NCBI GenBank assembly: GCA_038380795.1
Contig: CM076264.1
Coordinates: 73,587,223-73,651,222 of the forward strand
Source of the DNA: Pyrocephalus nanus
Lineage: Eukaryota > Chordata > Aves > Passeriformes > Tyrannidae
Length of the DNA: 64,000 nucleotides
Reading direction: 5' to 3'
This document shows, one piece after another, positions 1 through 12,400 of this stretch. The notes beneath the pieces are model-generated. The model worked only from the letters and a program-made list of their open reading frames with translations. It was not told where the DNA came from and did no database searches. Every line of letters begins with the position of its first letter. The first letter of the stretch is position 1. The position numbers and the translations under genes were made by a program.

Positions 1-629
1 CTATGCCAGTGGGTCACTCACTTCTGTGAGACCTGTGCAAAAAACTGTGGGGGGGAAAGTGAAGAGTTAAAGAACAGAAGCTGTTTCTTCACACCCTGGG
101 AGGGGAAGGAAACCCCTTGCAATTCAGGAAAGCATGAATATGGAGCCAGATAGGGGGGCAGGACACGATCCGCTTGATTTCCCATCCCCGAGGTGGACGT
201 AAGGCTGTGAGGTTTGTTGGCAAAGAGCTTGCACCCTCTCTGCCAGTGGTGTGAAATAGCATTTCCTCCTGTTTGCTTTAATCCTGCTGCCAGGGCTGTG
301 TCAGGACCTTCCAGTTCCTGCACACCGGGGTTGGAGGCACAAAGGCTCGGTCTGGATCGGCCCCGGCTGGGGGAAGTTGTTGTGACCAAAGGCCCGGGCA
401 CCCCCAATGCCTTGGGCTGTGCAGGTCTGGCCTCTCACACCCTGCTTGCAGGTATTTGATCTGCTTCACTGGGAAAATGACCCCAAATAATAATACTAAT
501 AATAACAACAACAACAACCTGGGCTCCTGGTTTTCTCTGCAGCCCCTAAGAGGTGGAGATAATGAGGAGGTTGGGGGAAAACCACGTGCATCTGTGACCC
601 CTGGCAGAGGCTGAGTTCAGTCTAAGGGG
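1..629. other. non-coding single-copy DNA
   Basis: No recognisable gene or mobile element was seen here. The open frames on both strands are short, overlap one another and lack splice context or recognisable protein motifs. The only low-complexity tract is the AAT/AAC microsatellite listed separately. Confidence 0.5.
485..520. repeat. AAT/AAC compound microsatellite
   Basis: A run of AAT-like triplets (with one ACT interruption) changes into AAC triplets. It lies about 110 bp upstream of the first CR1 copy and has no visible function. Confidence 0.8.
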
Positions 630-921
630 ATTTTTTACACAGGCAGATAGGGATAGGACAAGGAGCAATGGTTTTAAATTAACAGAGGGGAGATTTGGAT
701 TAGATATTGGGAAGGGATTTTTCCCTGTGAGGGTGGGGAGCCCCTGGCACAGGTTGCCCAGGGAAGCTGTGGCTGCCCCTGGATTCCTGGAAGTGTTTAA
801 GACCAGGTTGGACAGGGCTTGGAGCAACCTGGGCTAGTGGAAGGTGTCCCTGCCAAGGGTAGGATGTTGGACCTAGATGATTTTTAAGGTCCATTCCAAC
901 CCAGTTCTGATTCTGTGATCT
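630..921 (+). mobile_element. CR1: CR1 LINE 3' end, sense orientation
   Basis: The stretch reads in CR1 sense order: a block around a 'gataggacaagg' motif, an 'aggttgcccaggga' block, a 'ggagcaacctgggctagtgg' block, then 'ttaaggtccattccaaccca' and a short 'attctgtgat' tail. CR1 is the dominant avian LINE, and copies are typically truncated at the 5' end like this one. There is no reverse-transcriptase frame, so the copy is inert. Several substitutions relative to the other CR1 copies in the window suggest moderate age. The left edge is approximate. Confidence 0.93.
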
Positions 922-3900
922 TAACCTGACCCCTTCCACCAGCTTAAGACAGATTTCTCCTGACTAAGGATATTAAGAGACTGGCTTTGAAAAGCAAAGC
1001 TTCCTGCTGGAGGCACAGCCTGGTGACCAAGGGGAGCCAACACAAACACCTGGCAAGCTTCCCTGGCCAAGTTTCACACCTAGAATAAATCAAAACATCT
1101 TCCTTCCTGCTCAGCCAGCCCCCAAGGAGCTGCTTGCCCCTGCCACACACACGTTCTGTTCTTTCCAGGAGAAAACTTGCTTCCTCTGGGAAGTTCACAC
1201 CATGAAACCTTTTATTTTAGACTGGCCCCCTTGACCGTGGTTCCAGCTGAGGGTTGGGAATAGGGAATGCTGGTCCCTCTCCTGTACTGACTTCAGGCAC
1301 ACTTAGCCAGGGAGGTCTGTGCATCTGTCACTATTTAGGGCTCCCCAGTGAAAAAAAGGCATGGAAAAAACCCTCACAAACAGCTCAGGGTGAGGAGAAA
1401 CACCTTCCCACTGATGGAATTTCTCCCTTCTGGTATCCTCTGTCCAAGCCTGCTGGTTTCAGAGGGGTAGAGTTGCCCTGATATGGCTAGATAGGTGGTC
1501 CTTGGTTTTTATTTTTTGCTTTGAAAGAGCCATCATTTGCAGGAGAGGATGAGAACTATGGCGAGGAATTTAGATTGCAGAACAAATCCATCAGGAAATT
1601 ACCCCTCTGTGCTCCTGTGGAGGAAGATCTCATCATCCACAAGACAACGGGTGCCCCACCAGTTCCTCCATCATCCCTCTGGTTCCTCTTGATGATCCCT
1701 ATCCCACCCAGCCCACTCCAACTGCTGAGGTGTAAATTCCATGTGCTGTTTGTGAGCTGGGATGTCCCATCTGTCCCCTGTCTGCTGGCCCAGAAGGACA
1801 TGGGTCTCTTGCAGGTTCTCAACCAGGTGTTTCAGATCCCTGTGGCCCCGTGAAGATGTCAAAGGTCTGGCAGGACATTCTGTGAGAGGAATGGTCAGGC
1901 TGGCAAGGACTTCCTAGCAGGTCCATCAAATCCAGCGTGACAGGGAGGAGTGGGAGGGACCAACTTGTTCACAGGGAAGTGATTTTTTTTTGGGGGTGGG
2001 AAGGAATTTCTGGGGGATTTTTTGGCACCTACACCAGTGCATTTTGCACTGCTGGAGAGGATCCCACGTGCTGGTGGAATAGCAAAGCAATCCCCTGGTT
2101 CAGCTTTCCATCACAAAAATGCCCTCAAAACCAACTCCAGAGGCAGCTTTGTCAGCCCAGTCAAACTTTAAAGCAGAAGGAGGAGGACACAACCAATTCA
2201 ATGATTTTTTTTTTTTTTGTCCAAATGCATACTCAGACAAGAAGCATCCCATTGTATTCCTTTGGAAGAGGGCTAATTCCAGGCTGCTCCAGGAGCAAGG
2301 GGGCAGCAGGAGCTTCACAGTCCTGCAGCACCTAATTTTCACATCCTTGGGTGAAAGTTGACACAAGGCTGCCCGTGTGATGTGACAGCGGAGGAGGATT
2401 TTTATGCTCCTTCTTATTCTTTTACAAAGTCTTCCTCCTGAACGATCTGGTGACCTAAGATCTTGAATTTGGGATTACCTTAAGAGCTGCTTTATCCTGA
2501 TGGGGAGGGGAAACAGCAATTCCATAGCAAATCCCTTTTAGGATTGCTCTCCTGTCAACAGCAGCAGCAGAAAGCAATGAGGAGGAAGATAATGTGGTTT
2601 TCCCCCCCCCCCCCCCCGGCAAATTTTGCTCCATTTTAGAACAAACTATTCCTTGTCTTAGCTATTAGCTGAAGTGATTAGCTTATTGTCAGTGATTTAT
2701 GACTCCTCTTAAGCTATTCCCAGGGTTATTGGACTGACATCACCAAATTGTTCCAGTTAAGAGCAGGCAGAGCCAGCAGATAAGCAATCCTGAGGAGCTG
2801 CTGCTGTTCCAGGCAGGATTTGCTGAAGTACTGATGGTGTGAAATGCAGAGGCTGAGTTTTCTCGCCCTGGCCCAAGTTCTGGTGGTGTTGAACTGTAAG
2901 CCTGAGCTTTTCCATCCTGAAGTTTAATTTTAGATACTTCCAGGGGCTGGCAGCCCTCAGGTTATGAGAGAAGAGTGAAGCATCCTAAAATTGGCTTTTC
3001 TTTGCACCCCTGATAAGGGGCTCTGTAGTTGCTGTGCAAAGCAGAACTTGCTTTTCTTTCACCATCCCGAATCTCTCTGCCATATCCAGGACCATGAATC
3101 TATCCTGCAGGCCCATCTCTGGTGGTTTCCTCTTGCCTCAAGCATTCTTCCTCTCCCATTTGGTGTCCTCTCCAATAATGCTTCCTCCTGGAGCTTGAAT
3201 CCCCCCTAAAACCAGTCTCTGTGCCCCTGTCACCGCTCTGAGTGGTTCTCCAGCTGGGATAAGAGAGGAGATGGGGGCTGCAGAATGTCCCTGGCAGGAT
3301 CAGGGCTGGGCAAACTCTTGAAAATAGCCATCTGGTCGTTGCATCTCATTTCCCACTCTTCTGGCTCTTCTCTTCCTCCTCCTCTCTCCCTTCTGCAGAT
3401 TCCCTCCCCTCTGGTGTCCTGGTGGGATCATGTCATGGTTGAGCAGGAAGCTCATCCCTACAAGCCAAAATGTCAGCATTTTGCAGGTGGTGGAGCCACT
3501 TGGATTTTCCGTATGAATCCTCCTGTGGGTGGGGGCCAGGTCTGGCAGACCTGGGCAGGCAGGGGCCGAGGTTCCCACTGCCCTTCCAGCTGCACAGCAG
3601 ATGTCCATTCCAGCAGAGGAATGTGTCTCCCTGCCTGCTGGACTTGCTGAGAGGGAAAGCAAGCAGGGGGATGCTGCTCTGCAAAGGGGTTGTGTCCTCC
3701 TTCCTTCCCTGTGGGCTGCCTTCCTGCAGGGCTTCACTCTGTATCCAGGGATGCTGCATGGCCTTCTGCTGCATTGTCTCTCCCCATCTCCTCCCACCCA
3801 AATAGAAGTGCCCTTAGATGCAGCCCAAACACGGCCCTGTGCCCCCAGGCTGGGGATCCTTGGTCTGGAGGAGACAGACTGGACACCCTGGAGATGGCTG

Positions 3901-5022
3901 GGGGTGATGCCACCTCCCATTGATGGGACATTTCATGGATCAAAGCTGTGGGAGCGCATCCCTCTGCCAGCTCTGCCAAGCAGCTGAGCTGGGACCTCTG
4001 GTCTGAGCAGCTCCTGTGTGTCCAGATCAACCATTCCACCTTTTGGGGGGCAAGTCCTACCTGCTCCCTGTTCTTTAGTGGTTACAGGCTGCAGGCAGGA
4101 GAAGATGCTGGAAAAAGATGTTGGGGGCTATGCAGGGTCTTGGGGTGATGGATCCAAGGTCATGTCGAGTAGAACTCTCCTCCACTGCCCCTAATCCAGG
4201 GCTTTGCTGTCCCGCTCCCACCCAGAGCTGCACAGTCCGGCTCTAAAACAGGATGCCGGCTGTTTTCTTTTCAGGGTGGACACCCTTGTCAAAATAAAAC
4301 CTTCTGAGATAAACCCTGCTGCTGTTCACCCCCGGGTCACTGCTTCAAACAGCCCCAGGTTATCAGTCCCACCTGGTCACGGGTGGGAGATGACACAGGC
4401 ACGTCCGGCAGCTGTTGGGTGACCAAAGCGGCGGCTCCTCCGTGTGCCTGGTGGATGGACACCTCCCTTGGACCTCCACCCCATCAGCAGGGCTGTTAGG
4501 AGGCTGCTGTCATTGCTTCCAGTCCTGGCAGAAGAATGAAGAGGTGACTGGGTGGCAGCCTGTGTCCCCCCCTGCCTTCCCTCTGGGCTGCTCCCACCAC
4601 AGCTGGAGCCTCCTGGCATCGCCTCACTGAACACATCCAGCACCAGCCACCCCTCTGTGGCAGCTTCATCCTCACAGCAGAGTCTGGGAGACAAATTTCC
4701 AGCTCACCACTGACTTTCTGTCAAATCTCATGCCTGCCCCAGCCATTGTGTGCCTCAGTTTCCCCATGTTTGGAGATGGGAGCTGTCACCTCTCTGATCC
4801 TCAGCCCAGGACGGGCTGTCTCCTGCTGGGTCACACACTGCCAAGCATGCTGAGAGTCTCTTGGGTCTGGTTTGTCATTACTATAGCAGTGGTAGCTTCT
4901 CCTGCCATGGGTTGTTCACCAGGCCAGCAGATAATTTTCCTCAACTTTCTGCTGCTGATCCCCATCTTTGCCAGGTCTGAGGGCCAGAGATGCAAATGCT
5001 GGGCTGATAAAATACCTTGGGA
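922..5022. other. non-coding single-copy DNA, 4.1 kb
   Basis: No gene was recognised. Overlapping frames around 3.3-4.0 kb on both strands (up to about 206 codons on the minus strand) have unremarkable composition, no recognisable domain and no convincing splice borders, so they are treated as chance openings in moderately GC-rich DNA. Low-complexity tracts are a T run near 2,206-2,219 and the C16 tract listed separately. Confidence 0.5.
2602..2617. repeat. C16 homopolymer
   Basis: Sixteen consecutive C residues follow a short T-rich lead. On the opposite strand this is a G16 run, which can form a G-quadruplex and is prone to length errors in sequencing, so the exact length should be treated with caution. 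Confidence 0.9.
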
Positions 5023-5205
5023 TTCACAGAATTGTTTGGCTGGAAGGGACCATGAAGATCATCTCATTACAACCCCCTGCCATGGGCAGGGACACCTTCC
5101 ACTAGCCCAGGTTGCTCCAATCCCTGTCCAACCTGACCTTGGACACTTCCAGGGATCCAGGGGCAGCCACAGCTTCTCTGGGCAACCTGTGCCGGTGCAA
5201 GAGAA
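5023..5205 (-). mobile_element. CR1: CR1 LINE 3' end, antisense
   Basis: The + strand shows the complement of a CR1 tail: 'cacagaattgtttggctgg', then 'aagggaccatgaagatcatc', 'gccatgggcagggacacctt' and 'ggcagccacagcttctctgg'. The order fixes the element on the minus strand. It is only about 180 bp long and carries no coding potential. Confidence 0.93.
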
Positions 5206-8200
5206 ACCACCAAGATTTACACTCCAGTTGAGGCTGGAGGCAGAGCTTGCAGTGGTAAGAGAAACACCTTCAAAATGAAACAGGGAAAGGCTGTTGTGAT
5301 ACCCCCTGCCCAAAATTTCCGCTCCTCTGATCTGGGAGTGGTCCCACCGAGGGCTGTAAACACGGAGGCAGGGAGGGAGATGCCAGAGGACCTTCCTGCA
5401 CTCAGTGATGATGCAGTGAAGGGGTTTGTTTGGTCTTGGACAACCCTGACTTTTGTTTGTTCGTTTGTTTTATATTAAAAAAAAACACCACAAAGGATGG
5501 AAAATAAACCAAGAACCTTGAAGTGGGTGTAGAGTAGGTTCACATGGATGGCAGGGCTCAGTCCAGTCCAGGAGCCACAGGCTGCTGGAGGTGTCCTAGG
5601 ATCTGCTGCCCTCCAGCCCCGCTGGGTCTCCTGCAGGATATGGAGCACCTGCAGATGTTTAGGGCGTCACTGAACATTTTTTTATGTCACCAGGGAGTCA
5701 GCTGCCCCTTCCACCCCAGAGACTGTGCTCTGCCGGCCGACTGCCTCCCAAAATTTATCCGCTGCTTCTCGCGGCTCCTGTCTCTGGAAAGGCAGCCCGG
5801 CTGAGGTTGGAAGCAGCAGCAGCAGCAGCAGCAGAGGGAGCTGCTCGGCCAGTGGATGGTGGAAAACTGATACTTAAAAGGTGTTCTTGTTTCACCGAAA
5901 GCACTTCAGGGGCTGGGCAGGAGCTGGGCTGGGAATGCTGCACCCTGCTGCTGTCGCTGGGCTGGATCCCCGCGTGGTGACCAGGAAAGCGACCTTGTGT
6001 CCTCTCAAACAAGTCCGGGAGGAGGAGGAGGGGTTGCAGAGCCCGAGCTGGGAGCTGCTGGGAGGCAGCAGCTGCCGGGCTGAGCTCCACGAGTACAAGA
6101 AGTGCGTCAGCACAGCCTGTGCTGGGTAAATAAACCCCGTCCCGCGTGGGTCCCTCTGAAGGGCAAACCTTGGAGTGACACTGCCGATGCTAGGGACAAA
6201 TCCCACCCGCCCAAACTCCCTGGGTTTCTCAGAAAGTGGGATTTTTGTCTCTGCTGCAGGAGAGGGTTGCCTGAACTCCCCTAGACTGGGCTTTTTTTTT
6301 TCTTCTCCATTGGAAAAAACATTCGAGCTAAAGATGCCTCTTTCCTTCGCAAGCAAAATCCTCTCAGCATTATCTCCTCTTCCAGGAAGCAGATGTTGGC
6401 AAAAATCTGAGTTTCACGTCACTGAAGTTTGATTTTATTTTATTTTATTCTGCCTTTTTTTTTTCTTTCCTTTTTAAAATAATCACTTATTTTAAGCTAC
6501 AGAGTGGAAGGTTGGCTCCACAATTTAGAAAGATGATTGTGGATCAGAAGGAAAAAGAAATCAGTCTTCTGGTTCTGCTTGTAAATCTGAGGGGTCTTGG
6601 TAAATTTTTAATACATTGATAGTCCATTAAGGTTTAAGTCCTTGGAATGAATGGCAGTTTGGGAACTTTAGGGTTTGGGTTAAAATCTGTCCTTGCCTTT
6701 CCTTTGCTTGTCCTAATTCCTTGTTTCTGTGAAATGAGAACGACTCCATCTCTCAGTGGGCCCTTGGGATGATGCTGGAGATGCTCAGGGGTCTCTGGAG
6801 CTCCCACTTGGGCAGCAAGGCCATGTGTGAAGGGCATCCCCTTGGTCCCATCCCCTGAGGGGCTGTCACACCCTGTCCCACGATGTCCCCCAGCTCCCCC
6901 ACTTCCCTGTGGTTTGACAGAGAGGTTCCCAGGATGGAATCTGCTTGGCTGTGAAGGCTGATGAGCTCCTGAGCCTGCTCTGCATTTCCTGCACATCCTC
7001 TGCAATTTCTGCACTTTTGGAGGGGACTTTTCATCTGCTTTCACTTGATTCCCTTTTTGGGCTTTAAATCTCAGGAGCAGATCAATATCTCACCAACCTC
7101 CTCCATGAGGATGGGTGTGATTTTCTGGGAGCTCTGTCACCCTCTTCCCCCTCTCCCCTCCTTATTCCCACTATAGGCACATGAAGTCATGCCACAGGCA
7201 GGGATCCATCCAAGGCTGTAACTGCTGTGGATGTTTCCTTAAGTGTCTCATTCAGAGGATGATGAGGTTTGAGTGCTTCTCCTAATGCAGGCACAGTCCA
7301 GAGTTACTGGTGTGCTCTTAACTAATAAACTCGCAATCGCAGCCCAGAATAGCAAGCTCTGTAATCATGGAAAATTGCTTTCTGATGGGTGAAAATGCAC
7401 GAGCCTGGGGTGGAGATTTGCTTCCCTCCCCCCCCCCTCTTTCTCCTCATTTTTTAAGGCACTGAGTAGGAGGCTGGAGATGTTGCCTGATGGGGGCTGC
7501 GTGGAGGGGGAGGGAGGCAGGAGGATCCGTCCTCCCCTCCCTGTCATGATTTCTCTTTTGGCATCTGACTCTGGTTATCACTGCAAAGGGAGATTTTAGG
7601 ATGGATGGGAAGGGACATCCCCGAGGCACTGGGAAAGCTTCCCCACTCTGGGCTTCATCCAGCAGGTTGCTGGGCCTTCCATGGTGGTGCCAAGTTCTCT
7701 CTTCCCTGGAAAAGTGCATGCTCAGCATCGTGAGAAGAGGTGCCCTGCACCACGAGGGAAGGGATGGGCTGGGAGCCTGGTGGCCCTCATCCCTTCATCC
7801 AAGTTTTCTGAAGCATCTGGTCTTGACTAGGGGGTATGTGAGCTCCAGAGAGAGCTGGGAGAGCCAGAGACACCCCTCAGGGTAATGCCAGACTGGAGAA
7901 GGGGTGAAGAGCTTTTCTGGTGGGTGGGAAATACTCCAGTGTCTCCAGCTGGAGAAATCCCGAATGGTCTGCAAGAGGCAGCGAGGAAAGGGGTTGCTTG
8001 TGCTGCAGAGAAGTGACTGGGGGGACCCCTGGGCTTACAGGCGTGGGCTGAAGGGCCACCTTCAACAAGGCTTGGCAGGTGATGAAAATGCCAAGTGGTC
8101 TGTGGACAGAAAAGGCCCCCTCTCACTGCCAGGGCAGGAACATCCCCCTCCATGTCTTGCTGGGGGGTGCACAGCTCAGCAGGACGTGTGATGTGAGGCT

Positions 8201-9180
8201 CTGCAGGGAGCACATGGCAGTGCTGTGCTGTGGGACACGGGGCCCTCTCCAAGGACACTTCCAGGGCCAGGAGCACGGCGAGGTCATTCCCTTGTGCAGA
8301 GAGGGGGGCACTCCCTGGACAGAGCAGGGTTATCCTGATTGTCAACCCGGGTGACCGCAGAGGATGTTCCCTCCTGGAGCCTGGCCTGGCTGAGGTCGGA
8401 TTTCCAGGAAGAATAACGTCCCTGGAGACATCTGATGCACCGTGTGTGCAGTGACAGTGGCTGACAGATGATAAACACAGCCCTTGGGTGCAGCACATGC
8501 AACACATGGCAGTGAGGGGGGAGGCCCAGCAGCCATAACCCACATCTTTGCAGCTCCAAAGTTGAACTCAAAGTTCAAATTCAGTAAAAAAATTAAAATA
8601 AAATCCTTAGATCCACCTTTCCTTCTGTGAGGTTTGGCCTTAACTAGGGCTTCTGTGTTCATTCTGAATTATTAATGAATAATTATTCTCTTTCATGCAC
8701 ACTGGTTTGGGTTATCCTCCTTCACCTCAGGCTGGCTCGTCTAATTAATTGGCACCTATGAGAATATGAGGCACAAAAATCCCTCCAAGCCCTTTCAAGG
8801 ACTTCATATCTAAATTCAAAGACTATCCAAGGACTGAGGTTCTGGCTGCTAAATATTAACACTCATAAAGTAATATTTATCCTTCTCCTCTTCCACTCCA
8901 CCCCTCTCCTTCCTTTAAGCTTCTCCTCCTTCAGTAACAAGATGAGACCATCGATCATTGTCACCCCAAACCTTTCTGGGGCTCCCTGCTTTGCAGCTTA
9001 CGTGGAATAACTTGGTATCTGTGTTCCAAAGCACCTCGTGAGCTTTACTGGCAGCAGAAAAAGTGCTCTCCCAGTTGGCTTCTGGCTGAGAGGAGGAACA
9101 CACAGGCTGGAGCACGTGTGCCAAAAACGGGAGCAGAGGGGCTCAGCCAAAATCCCGTGTTCTCCATGGAGACCAGAACT
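5206..9180. other. non-coding single-copy DNA, 4.0 kb
   Basis: No gene was recognised. The part from about 5,700 to 6,150 is richer in CpG than its surroundings and holds an AGC-triplet tract; it has no TATA box, initiator or splice donor that could be defended, so it is only a weak regulatory candidate. The 238-codon minus-strand frame at 7,827-8,543 has no recognisable domain. The end of the block (about 8,550-8,900) is AT-rich and stop-rich. Confidence 0.45.
5812..5834. repeat. (AGC)n microsatellite
   Basis: About seven and two-thirds perfect AGC triplets. One overlapping frame reads it as polyalanine and another as polyserine or polyglutamine, but none of these frames has other protein-like features. 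Confidence 0.9.
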
Positions 9181-9475
9181 GGAATCATAAAATCATAGAA
9201 TATCCTGAGTTGGAAGACACCCACAGGGATCATCCAGTCCAACTCCTGGCCTTGCCCAGGACACCCCAACAGTCCCACGCTGTCCCTGAGAGGATCATCC
9301 AAACCCTCCTGGAGCTCTGGCAGCATTGGGGCTGTGCCCACTGCCCTGGGGAGCCTGTTCAGTGCCCAACCACTCTCTGGAGGAAGAACCTGTTCCTGAT
9401 CTCGACCCTAAACCTCCCTGACACCGTTTCAGCCCTTCCCTTGGGTCCTGTCACTGGTCACCAAGCCAGGGTGGC
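9181..9475 (-). mobile_element. CR1: CR1 LINE 3' end, 'tatcctgagttgg' subfamily, antisense
   Basis: The + strand begins with 'catagaatatcctgagttgg' and continues through 'ccagtccaactcctggcc' to an 'agcctgttcagtgccc' block and a 'cccttgggtcctgtcactgg' block, the complement of a CR1 subfamily distinct from the copy at 5.0 kb. The same subfamily recurs at 16.9 kb and 38.2 kb. At about 295 bp it is one of the longer copies here. A 98-codon minus frame across it is incidental. Confidence 0.92.
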
Positions 9476-12400
9476 CATCAGTGATACCTCAGGGTTGTAG
9501 AAGCCCACGCGTGGCTGAGGTTTGTCCCTCTTTCCTGTGTGCCTTGTGCCACTGAGTGGTGTCAGAAGACACCAAGGGGTGTCTGACAGAGCCAGCACCA
9601 CCCTGCCTCCCCATGCTGGTGCACCAAGGAGATGAATTTTGATGGCATCAGAGTTTTTCCAGGCAACGTGTCTGTCTTCCAAGGCAGAGCGAGACACAGC
9701 CATCAAGCCTGGAGATCCCTGGTCTGTGGGAAACTGCAGCCATGTCCAAGGAGGAGTTGATGAGGTGTCAGATTAAGGTCAGGGCCAGCTGGGAGGGAGT
9801 GTATCTTTCCCATCACGGCTGCTGGGATGCTTGGGGGAATTGAAGAGGACACAGAAGCTGCGGGATGACGCGGTCAGAGGGCAGAGGTCTTGAAAACAAG
9901 GGGAAAGTCCCCTTTGGCTACAGCTTCATCCATGCTCTGCCTCTCTTTCTCTCACTGTGTTTGGGCTGGAAAAAACCCTGGAGGGAAAGAGGACCCCTCT
10001 TAGCACCCTGCCAAGGTCTGGGAGGGTCTGGGCCAGGACAGAGGTTGCATTAGTGGCTATTCCCACAGCAGTGATGTCCTGCATGGGAAGGTGTTTGGGT
10101 CTTTAAGGGGGCTCCTTGGGTCTCTGAGCTGAAGGTCAGACCCCAGCCTTGCCTGGCCAGGACAAGCAGGAGCCCTCTCTGCAAGAGCTTGGAGCTGCTT
10201 CAGCCCTTGGAGCAGCTAAAGAGTAAATCATGAAATCAAATAGGCACAAGCAAGCACAGAGATCAGAATTCAAGGCTCTCCGGCGCTGCTGGCCCGGTAT
10301 TTGCAACAAAACCTTTTCTCAGCTGGCTTTGAAAGGGAAACCCACACAAGCTCCTTTTGCTATTCAGCCCAAACACAGGGCTGCTACTCATGGGAGCCCT
10401 CTGAGTGTTCCCTTAGCTCCGGGTTCAGGGGCTGTGCCAAGAGCACAGACACTGAGGCCACTGGCTGTAGGTGGGCAGGAAACCACAGCAGCAGAGCAAA
10501 GCATTTTCCAGAGCAGGGTAGTCAGGGCATGTCCCAACCCTCTCATCCCTTTTTTTTTTTTATTTTTTTTATTTTTTTTTTTAATGTAGAGAAGTGGAGG
10601 AGAGGACGTCCTGGGGGCTGCTTGGCTTCCTCCTGTCATTTCTGGTACGGCTTTGGCTCACTTCACAAGGCCAAGCCAAGCTGTTCATCCTCGTCCAGTT
10701 CCAGCAAGAGCGGGGCCAGCACCGAAACCTTTCACCTGGGCCATCTGACACGGGCTGGGGGATCGGCCAAAGCAGCTCCAGGGCTCAGCTGTTGGTTTGG
10801 AAGCTGCCTGCTTCATCTGCCAGGAAGCCTGGGGGAAGGCATGGCGCTGGGATCCCCTCCTTGGGGTGCACATCTCTGCTGTGCCTCAGTTTCCTTTCAG
10901 CTTTACTGCTGCCTCACTGGGCTGCTGGGTGTTTCATTAACTGATCCAGTGGAGGAAGCCCTAAAATTAGGCTCAGCAGCCCCTGTGTGGGTGTGCTCCA
11001 AAACCACCCGAGGATTTCACCTCACCTCCATGCCCTGGTTGTGCTGCCTGGGTCCTCCCCAGGAATGAAGCTATGGAGTGGTGTCCCCTGGGTTGTCTGG
11101 AGCCATGGCAGATAAAGAAAAGTGATTTTACACGTTGCCTGCATTCTTTGTTGTCTGCTCAGGAGGAGATTTTGGCCCATCTCCATGTTTTGTGGCCACT
11201 TTCAGGATGCACCTCCAGAAACCATTCCCGAATACTTTGGTTTTTAGCCCCAAGGAGTATCAGCCAAGGGACGTGGCTTGTCCTCATGGCCAGGTCAAGG
11301 AGAAAGTGTCAAGCTGTAATCCATGCTCCTGCTCTTGCTTGTCCCTGGAGTCTCTGTGCTTTCCCTTCTGTTATGAAACAGAGGTTGCAACACTCTTTTA
11401 CCTTTCTGAAAGCCTGGGATGTTCCCAGAGGTGTGTTGACATGCAGAGATGGGATCACCCACGACGGTGCTTCTCCCAGCACAGAGGCTTCTGCTCTGTT
11501 CTCTACGACAAAACAACCTCCAAGTATCTTCCCTTCTCAATTGCCTTGGCTCATCCCGGGGAAATTCCATCAGAAAACTCCTCCTGCCCTCTAAAGTGCA
11601 TTTATATTTGATCCCTGCCTGTGCCAGGCATCACCACCCCCCAGCCCTGATGCTTATAGGTGATTTTTAAATCCCATTTTAGCTAACAACGCAAGGATTT
11701 GAATTTCTAGCTCGTGAGTGTGGATCATGCTAGGAGGGCTGGCCATGCCAGGAAATTCTTTGCATTTTCTTGGGCAATTTGTTCCTCTGTGCCTCCTTGC
11801 TGGAATGGGCTCTGACACAGCTTTTGTTTGCTGCAGCTGCTGGAGAACAGAGCCATCACGGTTCCTTTCCTTCGTGGGTGAAGCTCCTTGTTCTGGGAGG
11901 GGAGCTGGTGTTTTTAGGGACCTGCTGAATTGGCATCCAGGATCCCAGGGTCCTCTTGGGCCAAAGCTAACACAGCCCAAGCTTCTCGCTGTCCTATTTT
12001 TGTGTGCTCACTATGGGATGGACACACCTGTAGACTTAGGCACTGATTCAGTTGCCTAAATACAGGTTTTCAGTGCTGTTTTAGACACCCAGGCTCTCCT
12101 GCCCGGCACATCCTTCCCTCCTTCCCTGTTCTCTTCCTCCCTCCCTCCTTCCCTCTGCTGGTTCAGTGGCCATGTCTCCATCTGAAGAACCTGTGCCATA
12201 TCCCTAAGAGGATGTCCCAGACAAAGAGGATGTCCCAAACACTGCAGCAGGTCTCAGGCAACATCAGCCATCCATGTTTTGGCAGCCACACCGAGTCTCT
12301 TGCCCTTACAGGCAATAATGTCTGGAGGAGATTCACCTGACCACGTGCAGGCACTTTCTGAGGAGGTGAATTGCTCTCCAGGGACCCTTTAATTAAACCT

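Noticed and set aside
10301..11068. 255-codon + frame
   Set aside because: It reads through a T-rich tract as phenylalanine runs and contains no recognisable domain; such openings are expected in a 64-kb window.
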